A stretch of DNA of 64,000 nt from Streptomyces cyaneus. Lineage in GTDB: Bacteria > Actinomycetota > Actinomycetes > Streptomycetales > Streptomycetaceae. A program made the translations under genes and the position numbers. The stretch lies in contig NZ_RQJW01000008.1 of the NCBI RefSeq assembly GCF_004028635.1, positions 62,001-126,000 of the forward strand. The letters are read 5' to 3'. The notes beneath the pieces are model-generated. The model was given only the letters and a program-made list of their open reading frames with translations, was not told where the DNA came from and searched no databases. Below, piece after piece: positions 1 to 8,619 of this stretch (the first letter of the stretch is position 1; the number at the start of each line of letters is the position of its first letter).

Positions 1-56
1 TCCGCGATGAATTCGTTCATTGTGCGGGCTTTTCCCGGATCCAGCACCTGCGGCAC
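1..56 (-). CDS. 5' end of an unidentified gene running off the window
   Basis: A GTG at 56-54 (minus strand) opens a reading frame that stays open to the window edge and begins MPQVLDPGKARTMNEFIA. A strong Shine-Dalgarno GGGGAGG ends 6 nt before this GTG; the ATG at 62 is excluded because it abuts the same GGAGG. The first 18 residues alone do not identify a family; a deazaflavin-dependent nitroreductase is only a guess from the MNEFIA stretch. The 24-bp operator at 93-116 lies 37 bp upstream, so this gene, rather than the OsmC gene on the other side, may be the main target of that site. Confidence 0.45.
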   Translation of the reverse strand, partial: MPQVLDPGKARTMNEFIA

Positions 57-92
57 GAACATCCTCCCCCATGGGACACCTGGGCCACGATC

Positions 93-116
93 AACTTGGA
101 ACGGTCGTTTCAAGTT
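93..116. promoter_or_regulatory. TetR-type operator, copy 1
   Basis: Palindrome AACTTGGAA-N6-TTTCAAGTT. It matches the sites in front of the TetR gene (8176) and the peroxiredoxin gene (8522), with the core CTTGGAAC..GTTTCAAG shared. It sits between the divergent left-edge gene (start 56) and the OsmC gene (start 315). No other feature is seen in 57-314. Confidence 0.75.
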
Positions 117-314
117 AGCCGTCATGGGGCTGTACCTGTCAACTGGTTTCCATCTGTTGAGCTTCGGCCACGGAGCGCATCCAGGATCATCCACGATCCG
201 TCCGGAAGCCCGTATTCCGTCCTGATGCTGAGGCCGGTTCCCGCTCACCGGCACCCCGGGAAGTCCCGCCAAGCCCCGCGTGCCCCGTTCCAGGACAGGA
301 GTCCGTGCATCGCC

Positions 315-725
315 ATGCCCGAAATCGCCGTGTCCCTACGCCCGGTCGGCGGCAGCGTCGTCGTGGGCCAGGCCAGAGACCACACGGTCACCATCGACCG
401 GCCCACGGAGAAGGAGGGGACCGACGCCGGCCCCATGGGCGGTGAGCTGCTGCTTCTGGCTCTCGGCGGTTGCTACGTAAGCACCTTCCTCGCGGCCCTG
501 AAGGCCGAGGACTCGGAGGCCGACACCTCTGAGATCAGCTTCCAGGTCGACGGAACCCTCGTGAGCGCGCCGACCCGCTTCTCCGAGATCACCGTGCAGG
601 TGTCGGCGCCGACCGTCCTCCAGGACCTGATCTCCAAACCCCTGCTCAAGGCCGAGCGGGGCTGCATCGTCCACAACTCGATCCGTGACGCCGTGACAGT
701 CCGCTTCACCCACGAGTGGCGCTGA
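315..725 (+). CDS. OsmC/Ohr-family peroxide-detoxifying protein
   Basis: A 136-residue protein of the OsmC family, which reduces organic hydroperoxides through a pair of cysteines. Cys53 (in LGGCYVSTF) and Cys117 (in ERGCIVHN) sit where the peroxidatic and resolving cysteines lie in the family. The ATG at 315 is chosen because homology begins there (MPEIAVSLRP); an AGGAG lies about 13 nt upstream, a somewhat long spacing, and the open frame reaching back to 96 is non-coding in character. The FAD protein gene starts 29 bp downstream, so the two are probably cotranscribed. The operator at 93-116 lies about 200 bp upstream and suggests redox-responsive TetR control. Confidence 0.85.
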   Translation: MPEIAVSLRPVGGSVVVGQARDHTVTIDRPTEKEGTDAGPMGGELLLLALGGCYVSTFLAALKAEDSEADTSEISFQVDGTLVSAPTRFSEITVQVSAPTVLQDLISKPLLKAERGCIVHNSIRDAVTVRFTHEWR

Positions 726-754
726 CTCTTCCCCCCACTGAAGGAGACAAGACC

Positions 755-2803
755 GTGGAAACGCAGCACAGCACGATGCGGGACAGCCACAGCCAGGACC
801 GCGGCATGACGGACATGGTGATGCACGCGAGCAGCATGCAGCAGGGCTCCATGGGCGGTGCGGCTCCCGTCACCCGGCGCGTCACGATCGTCGGCGCCGG
901 GTTCTCCGGCACGCTCACCGCCATCCGGCTGCTCCACTTCGCCGATACAGCCCTGGAGATATGCCTGATAGAGCGGGAGGAGGGCTACCGCTACGGCGGT
1001 ATCGCCTTCGGCTGGGCGTCCACCAACTGGGAGCACATGCTCAACATCCAGGCCGGCCGCATCACCCTGCGCCGCGAGCGCCCGGAGGACTTCCTGGAGT
1101 GGGCCAACGAGGAGGCGGACCGCTCTGAGTGGCCGCAGAAGTGGCAGTACCACAACTTCGGCGTGGCCTGCGTCGTACCGCGGCGGATCTTCCGGCAGTA
1201 TCTGGCCGAGCGGCTGCGCGGCGCGGTCGCCGACGCCCACGCCGAGGTGACGCTGCGGGAGCTGACCGGTGAGGTCATCGACGTACGCGGCGAGGGCGGC
1301 GGCTATGTCGTCAAGTACGCCGACGCCGGGGAACAGGGCAGTGTGCACGAGCTGCCGTCGGACCAGGTGATCCTCGCGACCGGTCACCTCTCGCCGGTCC
1401 AGGCGCCCTTCTACCACCGCATCAAGGACTCCGACCGTTTCATCGCCGACCCCTACGCCCCCGGAGCTCAGGAGCGGTTCCAGGAGGTCGGCCCCGAGGA
1501 GACCGTCCTCGTCACGGGCTCCGCGCTGTCGGCCTTCGACACGGTGATCTCCCTCGTGAACGCCGGCCACCGGGGGCAGATCCAGATCTGCTCGCGGGGC
1601 GGCCACATGCACGGCACCTACCCCGTCGACCACGAGCACGACATCTGGCAGTCCCGCCGACCGCCGTTCCTCGACGCGGAGGAGCTCACTCCCGAGTCGG
1701 TGGTCGAGGGGATCAAGGCGGAGTACGCGCACTTGCGGGACGAGCAGGGCGTGGAGCCGGGCAGCGCGCTCGACGCCGTCTTCCCCGAGCGCGTCATGAA
1801 GGCGTGGGAGCCGTACGTCATCGAGCTGATCTCCCGCATGGAAGCCCGCGACGTGCGCATGCTGCTCGACCGGTACAAGAGCCTGATCGTCACCAACCGC
1901 ACCAGCACCGTGCGGGAGATCGGCGGAGTCGTACGCAGCCGGATGCGCGGATTCAACGGCGCGCCGAAGACCGTCGACGTCCTGTCCGCCGGCATCCAGG
2001 ACATGCGCCTTGTCGAGGACGGCACGAAGATCCGGGTGGTCTTCGCCGACCAGCCGGACATCGTCGTCGACCGCGTCGTCAACTGCCTGGGCAACAAGAC
2101 CGACTACGAGCACACCGACCACCCTCTGTGGAACGGCCTGGTCAACGGCCACGGATACGCACGACCGCAGACCAAGACCCACCGGGGCATCGAGGTCGGC
2201 CCGCACGGACAACTCATCGCCGCAGACGGCGAGGCGGCACCGGGCCTGTTCAGTGTCGGCCCGATGCGCCAGGGCGACGAGACCACCCGCCGGGGCCGGC
2301 TCGGCGCGTTCGTGTTCAGCATCGGCACCCTGCGCAATCAGTGCTTCGACACGGCGATGGAGGTGCTGCGCCGCCTGAAGTCCGCGAGCGACGAGGAGCA
2401 GATGGACATCCCCGACGGCATCCACCACTGCCTGATCCGCAGCAGCGACTGGATCGCCGCCGACCTCACCGCCGAGGAGCCGCAGGCCACCCGCCTGGGG
2501 GAGCGCCTGCAGAGCTACGCCCGCGAGAGCGCCTACCCCAACGCCGTCAACTACCTGCAGGCCCAGGACCGCACCGAGCGCCGCAAGTACCGCGGCATCC
2601 TGGATGACGACCTGGCGGACTTCGGCGCCGCCCTGGCCCGCGAGTTCGACCTCACCACGCAGCAGGCCCGGCGGACCGTTTCCCTGCTGGCGACGCTCGT
2701 GGAGAAGCACGCGGTCCACAACCTGTGCGACATCACCAAGCTGGCGGGCTGGGACTCCCAGTACGGCGACCAGGTCGAGCACGCCCCGAAGAAGGCCATG
2801 TGA
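755..2803 (+). CDS. FAD/NAD(P)-binding protein (NAD_binding_9 / HI0933-like)
   Basis: A 682-residue flavoprotein. The dinucleotide-binding motif GAGFSG is at residues 47-52 after VTIV, followed by a long body with a second nucleotide-binding region around LVTGSALSAFDTVISL. This domain type (Pfam NAD_binding_9-like) is found in large actinobacterial flavoproteins whose substrates are mostly unknown. The GTG at 755 is preferred because AAGGAG lies 8 nt upstream; an earlier GTG at 716 would overlap the OsmC gene and lacks a ribosome site. The stop codon overlaps the next start (TGATG), which implies translational coupling to the phosphatase-membrane fusion. The substrate cannot be inferred. Confidence 0.85.
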   Translation: METQHSTMRDSHSQDRGMTDMVMHASSMQQGSMGGAAPVTRRVTIVGAGFSGTLTAIRLLHFADTALEICLIEREEGYRYGGIAFGWASTNWEHMLNIQAGRITLRRERPEDFLEWANEEADRSEWPQKWQYHNFGVACVVPRRIFRQYLAERLRGAVADAHAEVTLRELTGEVIDVRGEGGGYVVKYADAGEQGSVHELPSDQVILATGHLSPVQAPFYHRIKDSDRFIADPYAPGAQERFQEVGPEETVLVTGSALSAFDTVISLVNAGHRGQIQICSRGGHMHGTYPVDHEHDIWQSRRPPFLDAEELTPESVVEGIKAEYAHLRDEQGVEPGSALDAVFPERVMKAWEPYVIELISRMEARDVRMLLDRYKSLIVTNRTSTVREIGGVVRSRMRGFNGAPKTVDVLSAGIQDMRLVEDGTKIRVVFADQPDIVVDRVVNCLGNKTDYEHTDHPLWNGLVNGHGYARPQTKTHRGIEVGPHGQLIAADGEAAPGLFSVGPMRQGDETTRRGRLGAFVFSIGTLRNQCFDTAMEVLRRLKSASDEEQMDIPDGIHHCLIRSSDWIAADLTAEEPQATRLGERLQSYARESAYPNAVNYLQAQDRTERRKYRGILDDDLADFGAALAREFDLTTQQARRTVSLLATLVEKHAVHNLCDITKLAGWDSQYGDQVEHAPKKAM

Positions 2804-4455
2804 TGGCAGGCCACGACGAGCAGGAGCTGCTCAGCCGCCTGTTCATGGTCCGGCACGGCGAATCGACCTGCAATTCCGTCCACCGCATCGCCGGTCAGCG
2901 CGACGCCCCCCTGACCTTCCTCGGCCGGATCCAGGCCGAGAAGGTCGCCAAGGGCCACCGCGACCAGCACTTCGACCGCGTCTACGTCTCCCCGCTGACC
3001 CGCGCCTACGAGACCGCCGACACCGTCTTCGGCATCGATCACCCTGGCACGGACACCCCCGAGGTCGTGGTCGACGAGCGCCTGATGGAACGCGACTTCG
3101 GCAGCTACACGCTGGAGAGCAAGTCCATCCTCCAGCGCCGCCACGGCATCGCCGAGTACGAGCGGGCGATGAACGCCGACAGCCCGACCATGCACGGTGG
3201 CGAGACCTTCCAGCAGTTCAACGACCGCGTCTACGCCTTCTACGAGGAGGAGCTGTTGCCCGCTCTGCGGCGCGGCGAGGTGGTCTGCGTGGTCTCCCAC
3301 AAGTACGTCGTCGAGCTGATCTGTCGGTTCATCCTGGCCCGTCCGGCCGACGAGTCGTACGACCTGCGCCTGCCCAACTCCCAGATGCTGCAGGGCGATC
3401 GGATCCACAGCTATGTGAAGAACGAGAACAAGACCATGAACATGGTCTACGACTGGATGGTCGTCAACCATCCCGTGGTCTTCTGCGGGGGACTGGCGGC
3501 GGGTCTCCTCGCCAATGTCGCGGGGCTGCGGCTCTCGACCTCGCCGTACGTGCTGCTCCTGCTCCTGGTGCTGGCCAGCGTCATCACCATGTGCCGCATC
3601 GAACTGGAGAACGCGCGAGCGTTCGTGACCGACCGCGGCACCCTTCGGTCCGTTGCCCTCCGCTACCTCGCCCTGCCGATCGCCTTCGCGGCACTGGTGC
3701 ACTGGTGGGACGTGGGCAGTTCGAGTACGGCGGCGATCGCTGCGGTGTTCCTCGCGACCCCCAGTTCCGTGGTGGCGATGACGGTCAGCCGCTGCCTCGG
3801 CGGCATGATCATGCCGACGTTCGCGCAGGTCCTGCTCTCCTCACTGGCGGCGACGCTGTCGTTCTCGGCCGTCCTCGCCCTGACCCTGCACGAGGACGTA
3901 GCACCGGCCGTCGCCATCAGCGCCGCCACCTCGACCGGTGTTGTCACGGCGGCCTACGTCCTGGTCAAACGCCTGCGGGAGCGCTCTCCCATCCGTACGG
4001 CCAAGTACGGCGAACGCAACGGATACGTGGCCGTGCTGCTGCTCACCGCGTTCATCGTGCTCGTCTGCCTCAAGCTCGACCTGGACGGCTTCTCCACGTA
4101 CGCGCCGACTGCCGTAGGCATCGCTGTCGGCCTGCGACTGATCGCCGCCCTGCTCAAGCGGCGCCGCCACGTCCAGACGCTCGACGACTACACCGCGATG
4201 ACCTACCCGAACGTGTTCGTGGTGGTCATCATCGCCGCGCTCACCGGCAACGGGCCGCTGGAGCAGGTGGCGATCTGGACGCTGCTGCCGATGTTCGTCC
4301 TGTCGTTCTTCGACAGCTGGTACGCCCGCTTCCTCGTCGTCGCCCCCGACGACGCGCGCTGGCCGGCCGTCCTCGGACTTCCCGCGCACCGTCCCGTGCA
4401 CGGCCGTCCGGCCACCGAGGACCCGCGCGAGCCCTCCGTTCCCGCCCGTTCCTGA
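2803..4455 (+). CDS. Histidine phosphatase fused to a polytopic membrane domain
   Basis: A 550-residue two-domain protein. Residues 1 to about 205 are a histidine phosphatase (phosphoglycerate mutase-like): RHGES at 17-21 carries the phospho-accepting histidine, ERDFG supplies the acid and VVSHKY the second histidine. From about residue 225 there are roughly ten hydrophobic segments; the arrangement resembles a bile-acid:sodium symporter/antiporter-type fold, but no diagnostic motif is visible. The gene begins inside the stop of the FAD protein (TGATG) and its own stop also overlaps an ATG (TGATG), so all three genes look translationally coupled. The fusion of a soluble phosphatase to a transporter-like domain is unusual; the phosphatase may face the cytoplasm and act on a substrate or regulator of the transporter. 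Confidence 0.8.
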   Translation: MAGHDEQELLSRLFMVRHGESTCNSVHRIAGQRDAPLTFLGRIQAEKVAKGHRDQHFDRVYVSPLTRAYETADTVFGIDHPGTDTPEVVVDERLMERDFGSYTLESKSILQRRHGIAEYERAMNADSPTMHGGETFQQFNDRVYAFYEEELLPALRRGEVVCVVSHKYVVELICRFILARPADESYDLRLPNSQMLQGDRIHSYVKNENKTMNMVYDWMVVNHPVVFCGGLAAGLLANVAGLRLSTSPYVLLLLLVLASVITMCRIELENARAFVTDRGTLRSVALRYLALPIAFAALVHWWDVGSSSTAAIAAVFLATPSSVVAMTVSRCLGGMIMPTFAQVLLSSLAATLSFSAVLALTLHEDVAPAVAISAATSTGVVTAAYVLVKRLRERSPIRTAKYGERNGYVAVLLLTAFIVLVCLKLDLDGFSTYAPTAVGIAVGLRLIAALLKRRRHVQTLDDYTAMTYPNVFVVVIIAALTGNGPLEQVAIWTLLPMFVLSFFDSWYARFLVVAPDDARWPAVLGLPAHRPVHGRPATEDPREPSVPARS

Positions 4456-4472
4456 TGACCAGGGGAGTCGAT

Positions 4473-5831
4473 GTGCATCCCACGCACCCCACGGCCTATC
4501 TGGCCGCTACCACCGACAAGAATCTCGAACTCGTCCTGCACGTCCTGCCCGCGATCGTGGTCATCCTGGTCGCCTCGGCCCTCTGCGGACGCCTCGCCCT
4601 CCTGGTGAAGCAGCCGCGGGTGCTGGGAGAGATGGTCGCCGGCGTGCTGCTCGGCCCCACCCTGTTCGGCGCCCTGTTCCCCGAGGCGCAGAAGGCGATC
4701 TTCACCGCCGATGTGAAGCCGATCCTCTACGTCCTGAGCACCATCGGCCTGACCGTCTTCATGTTCCTGGTCGGCGCCGGCCTCGACCATGGTGGCGGCA
4801 CCGGCGGGAAGGACACCAAGAACGCCGCCGTCCTGGCCATATCCGGCATCATCCCCTCCCTGCTGCTCGGCGCCGGCGCCGGCTACCTCCTCTACGACCG
4901 GCTCTCCCGCCCCGACGTGACGTCCTTCGAGTTCGCCCTCTTCATGGGCGGCGCCCTGTCGATCACTGCCTTCCCGATGCTGGCCCGCATCCTCTATGAG
5001 CGCCGGCTGGAGAACACCCCGCTCGGCCGGATGACCCTCCTGGGCGCCTCCATCGACGACGCGGCGGCCTGGTGCTTCCTCGCCGTGCTGTCGGCCATGC
5101 ACTCCGGGGGCGGACCCATGCAGGTCCTGCGCATGATCGGCTTCACCGCCCTGTTCGCACTGGTCATGCTGACCGTCGTGGCCCGGATGCTGCGCCCGAT
5201 GGGCGCCAAGGTCGAACGCACCGGCCACTTCGGTTTCGACCAGATGTACATCGTCCTGGGCATCGTCCTGTTGTCGGGACTGTTCACTGACTACATCGGC
5301 ATCTACTCCGTCTTCGGCGGCTTCATCGCCGGACTCGCCATGCCGCGCAACCCCGCCTTCCGCGCGGCCCTGCACAACCGCATGATGGACGTCGTCTGCG
5401 TCCTCCTTCTGCCGATCTTCTTCGCCTTCTCCGGCCTCAACACCGAGCTCGGCGGCGTCACCGGATGGGCCATGATCGGCCCGTTCCTGCTGATCCTGGC
5501 GGCGGGCTTCGTCGGCAAGTACGCGGGCTGCGCCCTCGCCATGCGCGGTGTCGGATTCTCCTGGCGCGAGTCCTGGGCGGTCGGCGGCCTGATGAACGCC
5601 CGCGGCCTGATGATCCTCATCTTTATCAACATCGGCCTCGCCCAGGGAATGATCAGCAAGGACGTCTTCTCCATGCTGGTACTGGTCGCGGTCATCACCA
5701 CCGCCGGCGCCGTACCCCTGTACCGCTGGGCACTGCCCGAGCGGCTCGAACAGCGGATGTCCCCACCGGCACCACAGCCCGAGGCGGCCTCCGGACCAAC
5801 CCCGGCCGAGGCAGAGCCCGTACACGCCTGA
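4473..5831 (+). CDS. Cation:proton antiporter (Na+/H+ exchanger, CPA2/KefB-type)
   Basis: A 452-residue membrane protein with about twelve hydrophobic helices. The N-terminal VKQPRVLGEMVAGVLLGP and the central motif GASIDDAAAWC, with the paired acidic residues, are typical of CPA2 antiporters that exchange Na+ or K+ for protons. The GTG at 4473 is preferred because AGGGGAG lies 5 nt upstream; an ATG at 4455 overlapping the previous stop is the alternative. There is no RCK/TrkA regulatory domain. It is the last gene of the coupled cassette and is followed directly by a terminator hairpin. Confidence 0.85.
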   Translation: MHPTHPTAYLAATTDKNLELVLHVLPAIVVILVASALCGRLALLVKQPRVLGEMVAGVLLGPTLFGALFPEAQKAIFTADVKPILYVLSTIGLTVFMFLVGAGLDHGGGTGGKDTKNAAVLAISGIIPSLLLGAGAGYLLYDRLSRPDVTSFEFALFMGGALSITAFPMLARILYERRLENTPLGRMTLLGASIDDAAAWCFLAVLSAMHSGGGPMQVLRMIGFTALFALVMLTVVARMLRPMGAKVERTGHFGFDQMYIVLGIVLLSGLFTDYIGIYSVFGGFIAGLAMPRNPAFRAALHNRMMDVVCVLLLPIFFAFSGLNTELGGVTGWAMIGPFLLILAAGFVGKYAGCALAMRGVGFSWRESWAVGGLMNARGLMILIFINIGLAQGMISKDVFSMLVLVAVITTAGAVPLYRWALPERLEQRMSPPAPQPEAASGPTPAEAEPVHA

Positions 5832-5837
5832 CCCACC

Positions 5838-5869
5838 GGCCGGCCGGACGCGTAGGCGCCCGGCCGGCC
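5838..5869. terminator. Hairpin after the antiporter gene
   Basis: A perfect 10-bp stem, GGCCGGCCGG (5838-5847) against CCGGCCGGCC (5860-5869), with a 12-nt loop and no T-tract. It lies 6 bp after the antiporter stop, so the symporter gene at 5921 probably has its own promoter. Confidence 0.6.
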
Positions 5870-5920
5870 CTCACGTCATCACCCGCTTGAAATCCTTCGT
5901 TTCCCCGCACGGGAGCAGCC

Positions 5921-7543
5921 ATGCCCAACAGCGTGAACGGCGTCGCACTCGCCGTCTTCATCTTCTTCTTCCTGGCCGTCACGGTCATGGGCTTCCTCGC
6001 CTCGCGCTGGCGCAAGGCCGACAACGAGCACAGCCTCGACGAATGGGGCCTGGGCGGCCGGTCGTTCGGCACCTGGATCACCTGGTTCCTGCTCGGCGGC
6101 GACGTCTACACGGCCTATACGTTCGTGGCGGTCCCGGCGGCGATCTACGCGGCGGGCGCGGCCGGCTTCTTCGCGGTCCCGTACACGATCCTCGTCTACC
6201 CGCTGATCTTCACGTTCCTCCCCAGGCTGTGGTCGGTGTGCCACCGCCACGGGTACGTCACCACAGCGGACTTCGTCCGCGGCCGGTTCGGCTCGAAGGG
6301 CCTGTCGCTCGCCGTGGCCTTCACGGGCATCCTGGCGACCATGCCGTACATCGCGCTCCAACTCGTCGGCATCCAGGCAGTGTTGGACGTGATGGGCGTC
6401 GGTGGCGGCGAGAACACGAACTGGTTCGTCAAGGACCTGCCGCTGCTGCTCGCGTTCGGCGTGCTGGCGGCGTACACCTACTCCTCGGGGCTGCGCGCTC
6501 CCGCCATGATCGCCTTCGTGAAGGACACGCTGATCTATGTCGTCATCGTCGTCGCGATTATCTACATCCCGATCAAGCTGGGCGGGTTCGACGAGATCTT
6601 CGCCGCGGCGGACAAGAAGTACACGGACGCCGGTGTGGGCGGACTGCTCCCGGCTGCGGAGGGCCAATGGACTTACGCCACACTGGCGTTGGGCTCCGCC
6701 ATGGCCATGTTCATGTACCCGCACTCGATCACGGCGACGCTGTCGTCCCGCAGCCGTGAGGTGATCCGGCGCAGTACGACGGTGATGCCCCTCTACACCC
6801 TGATGCTCGGCCTGCTGGCGTTGCTGGGCTTCATGGCGATCGCTGCCGGAATCAAGGTCACCAACGGTCAGCTGGCGATCCCACAGCTGTTCGAGACGAT
6901 GTTCCCGGACTGGTTCGCGGGCGTGGCCTTCGCGGCGATCGGCATCGGCGCGCTGGTCCCCGCGGCCATCATGTCCATCGCGGCGGCCAATCTCTTCACC
7001 CGCAACATCTACAAGGACTTCATCAGGCCGGACGCCACGCCTGCCCAGGAGACGAAGGTCTCCAAGCTGGTCTCGCTGCTGGTGAAGGTCGGTGCGCTGG
7101 TCTTCGTCCTGACGATGGACAAGACGGTGGCGATCAACTTCCAGCTGCTGGGCGGCATCTGGATCCTGCAGACCTTCCCGGCCCTGGTCGGCGGCCTGTT
7201 CACCCGCTGGTTCCACCGCTGGGCCCTGCTGGCCGGCTGGGGGGTCGGCATGATCTACGGCACTGTCGCCGCGTACGGCGTCGCCTCGCCGACGCAGAAG
7301 CACTTCGGCGGCTCGGCGAAGGAGATCCCGGGCATCGGTGAGATCGGCTACATCGGCCTCACGGCATTCCTCCTGAATGTGGTTGTGACGGTCGTCCTCA
7401 CCTTCGTCCTGAAGGCAGCCAAGGCCCCCGAGGGCATCGACGTCACGTCCCCCGGGGACTACACGGCGGATGCGGCAGAAGCGGAAGCGAAGGCGGCGCC
7501 CACCCTCCGTCCGGGCACTTCACCTGCCCCCAACCCCAGTTGA
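5921..7543 (+). CDS. Sodium:solute symporter (SSS family)
   Basis: A 540-residue permease with about thirteen transmembrane helices. The N-terminus (VFIFFFLAVTVMGFLASRW) and the SLDEWGLGGRSFGTW segment are typical of the SSS family branch that takes up monocarboxylates (MctP-like) in actinobacteria; the substrate itself cannot be read from sequence. The tail is soluble and rich in Ala/Glu. GGGAGC precedes the ATG. It is separated from the upstream cassette by a terminator-like hairpin and converges with the TetR gene (19 bp between stops). Confidence 0.85.
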   Translation: MPNSVNGVALAVFIFFFLAVTVMGFLASRWRKADNEHSLDEWGLGGRSFGTWITWFLLGGDVYTAYTFVAVPAAIYAAGAAGFFAVPYTILVYPLIFTFLPRLWSVCHRHGYVTTADFVRGRFGSKGLSLAVAFTGILATMPYIALQLVGIQAVLDVMGVGGGENTNWFVKDLPLLLAFGVLAAYTYSSGLRAPAMIAFVKDTLIYVVIVVAIIYIPIKLGGFDEIFAAADKKYTDAGVGGLLPAAEGQWTYATLALGSAMAMFMYPHSITATLSSRSREVIRRSTTVMPLYTLMLGLLALLGFMAIAAGIKVTNGQLAIPQLFETMFPDWFAGVAFAAIGIGALVPAAIMSIAAANLFTRNIYKDFIRPDATPAQETKVSKLVSLLVKVGALVFVLTMDKTVAINFQLLGGIWILQTFPALVGGLFTRWFHRWALLAGWGVGMIYGTVAAYGVASPTQKHFGGSAKEIPGIGEIGYIGLTAFLLNVVVTVVLTFVLKAAKAPEGIDVTSPGDYTADAAEAEAKAAPTLRPGTSPAPNPS

Positions 7544-7562
7544 GAGCCAGCCCCGCGCACGT

Positions 7563-8162
7563 CTATGCCGCCGCCCGGACGCCGATCGAGTCCAGGGCGG
7601 CGGTCACCGTCTTGTCCAGCGTCGCGGCATCCCCACCGGCACGGGAGCGCAGGTTGACGCCATAGGCGAGCAGCGCCAGCAGATCCGCGGAAGCTCCGGG
7701 GTCGGCGCCGGGGGCGAGCTGCCCCTCGCGGTCAGCGGTGACGAGGGCGGCATACAGTGCCTCGCGCAGCCCTCGGTGGTGCTGGTCCAGGACAGCCCGT
7801 ACCTCAGGATCGCTGTTCTCAGCCCCGGCGTGCGCGTTGGAGACCATGCAGCCCCAGCGGGCGTACTCACCCGAGCAACGCGCCTCGATCAGGCCGCCGA
7901 AGAACTCGGAGATCGCGGGCAGGCCCCGCTGGTCCTCGGCCAGGCGCCGGAACATCGGCTGGGACCGCTGCTCCATGTAACGGCGCAGCGCGGCGAGGTA
8001 GAGCTCCTGCTTGCCGCCGAACGTGGCGTACAGGCTGGAACGGTTGAGCCCGGTCGCGGTCACCACGTCCTGGATCCCGGTCGAGGCCACGCCCTGCCGC
8101 CAGAACAGCCGCACCACGGTCTCCAAGGTGGCATCCGGATCGAAGTGCTTGATGTCCGGCAT
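7563..8162 (-). CDS. TetR/AcrR-family repressor with candidate redox cysteines
   Basis: A 199-residue TetR-type repressor. The helix-turn-helix is at about residues 27-47 (ASTGIQDVVTATGLNRSSLY). Cys96 and Cys105 lie in EARCSGEYARWGCMVSN; the second occupies a GC(L/M)V position like the electrophile-sensing cysteine of E. coli NemR, so redox or electrophile sensing is a reasonable inference. A palindrome 13 bp upstream of the ATG (8176-8199) indicates autorepression, and the same palindrome precedes the peroxiredoxin gene and the left-edge/OsmC intergenic region. Converges with the symporter gene. Confidence 0.85.
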   Translation of the reverse strand: MPDIKHFDPDATLETVVRLFWRQGVASTGIQDVVTATGLNRSSLYATFGGKQELYLAALRRYMEQRSQPMFRRLAEDQRGLPAISEFFGGLIEARCSGEYARWGCMVSNAHAGAENSDPEVRAVLDQHHRGLREALYAALVTADREGQLAPGADPGASADLLALLAYGVNLRSRAGGDAATLDKTVTAALDSIGVRAAA

Positions 8163-8175
8163 GTTTCACCCCGCC

Positions 8176-8199
8176 ATCTTGAAATAGGGATTCCAAGAT
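8176..8199. promoter_or_regulatory. TetR-type operator, copy 2 (autoregulatory)
   Basis: Palindrome ATCTTGAAA-N6-TTCCAAGAT lying 13 bp upstream of the TetR start codon. Half-sites match copies 1 and 3. Confidence 0.8.
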
Positions 8200-8521
8200 A
8201 CTCCCCGTTCAGCACGCCGCAAAGGTGCTGACAGATACAGAGCGGGGCAGGTCGCCCCCCAGCGCGAAGGCGTCCAGCTTCGTCCACGATCCGCCCGGTG
8301 GGTGCCCGCGCGCCGCGACCATGCCCCCATGAATCGCATACCAGCCCTCTGGACGGCCGCGTACGGGTCGCAATCACCCCGCCTCCGCCGCCTCGTCGCC
8401 CGCCGTGTGGTCCACCTCGGCGCTTTCATCCGGGCTCTCGCCCTGGCCGACCATCGCCCCTTCACCAGCCTCTGACACATCGACACCTCCGCACGGCTGG
8501 CGCGGGACTACGCATACCCTT
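8200..8521. other. Intergenic stretch, no confident gene
   Basis: About 320 bp between two operators. A 48-codon frame at 8330-8476 (MNRIPALWTAAYGS...) has G/C-rich third positions and could be a gene remnant, but it has no ribosome site and no recognisable family. Nothing else is visible. Confidence 0.3.
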
Positions 8522-8545
8522 ATCTTGGAACGACCGTTTCAAGAT
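8522..8545. promoter_or_regulatory. TetR-type operator, copy 3 (peroxiredoxin promoter)
   Basis: Palindrome ATCTTGGAA-N6-TTTCAAGAT, 75 bp upstream of the peroxiredoxin ATG. Its central CTTGGAACG is identical to copy 1. Confidence 0.8.
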
Positions 8546-8619
8546 TTGTTCGCGGGTACCGCTCGGACGCTTCGTCGTGGCCGGTCCCGCTCCAGTCGCC
8601 AACCGGAGGAACGAGCACC

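Noticed and set aside
473..2782. Minus-strand frame of 769 codons opposite the FAD protein gene
   Set aside because: It is an antisense shadow: composition is Val/Gly/Asp/His-rich with no domain, while the plus strand encodes a recognisable flavoprotein.
8330..8476. 48-codon ORF between the two redox operators
   Set aside because: G/C-rich third positions are suggestive but there is no ribosome site and no homology that I recognise.
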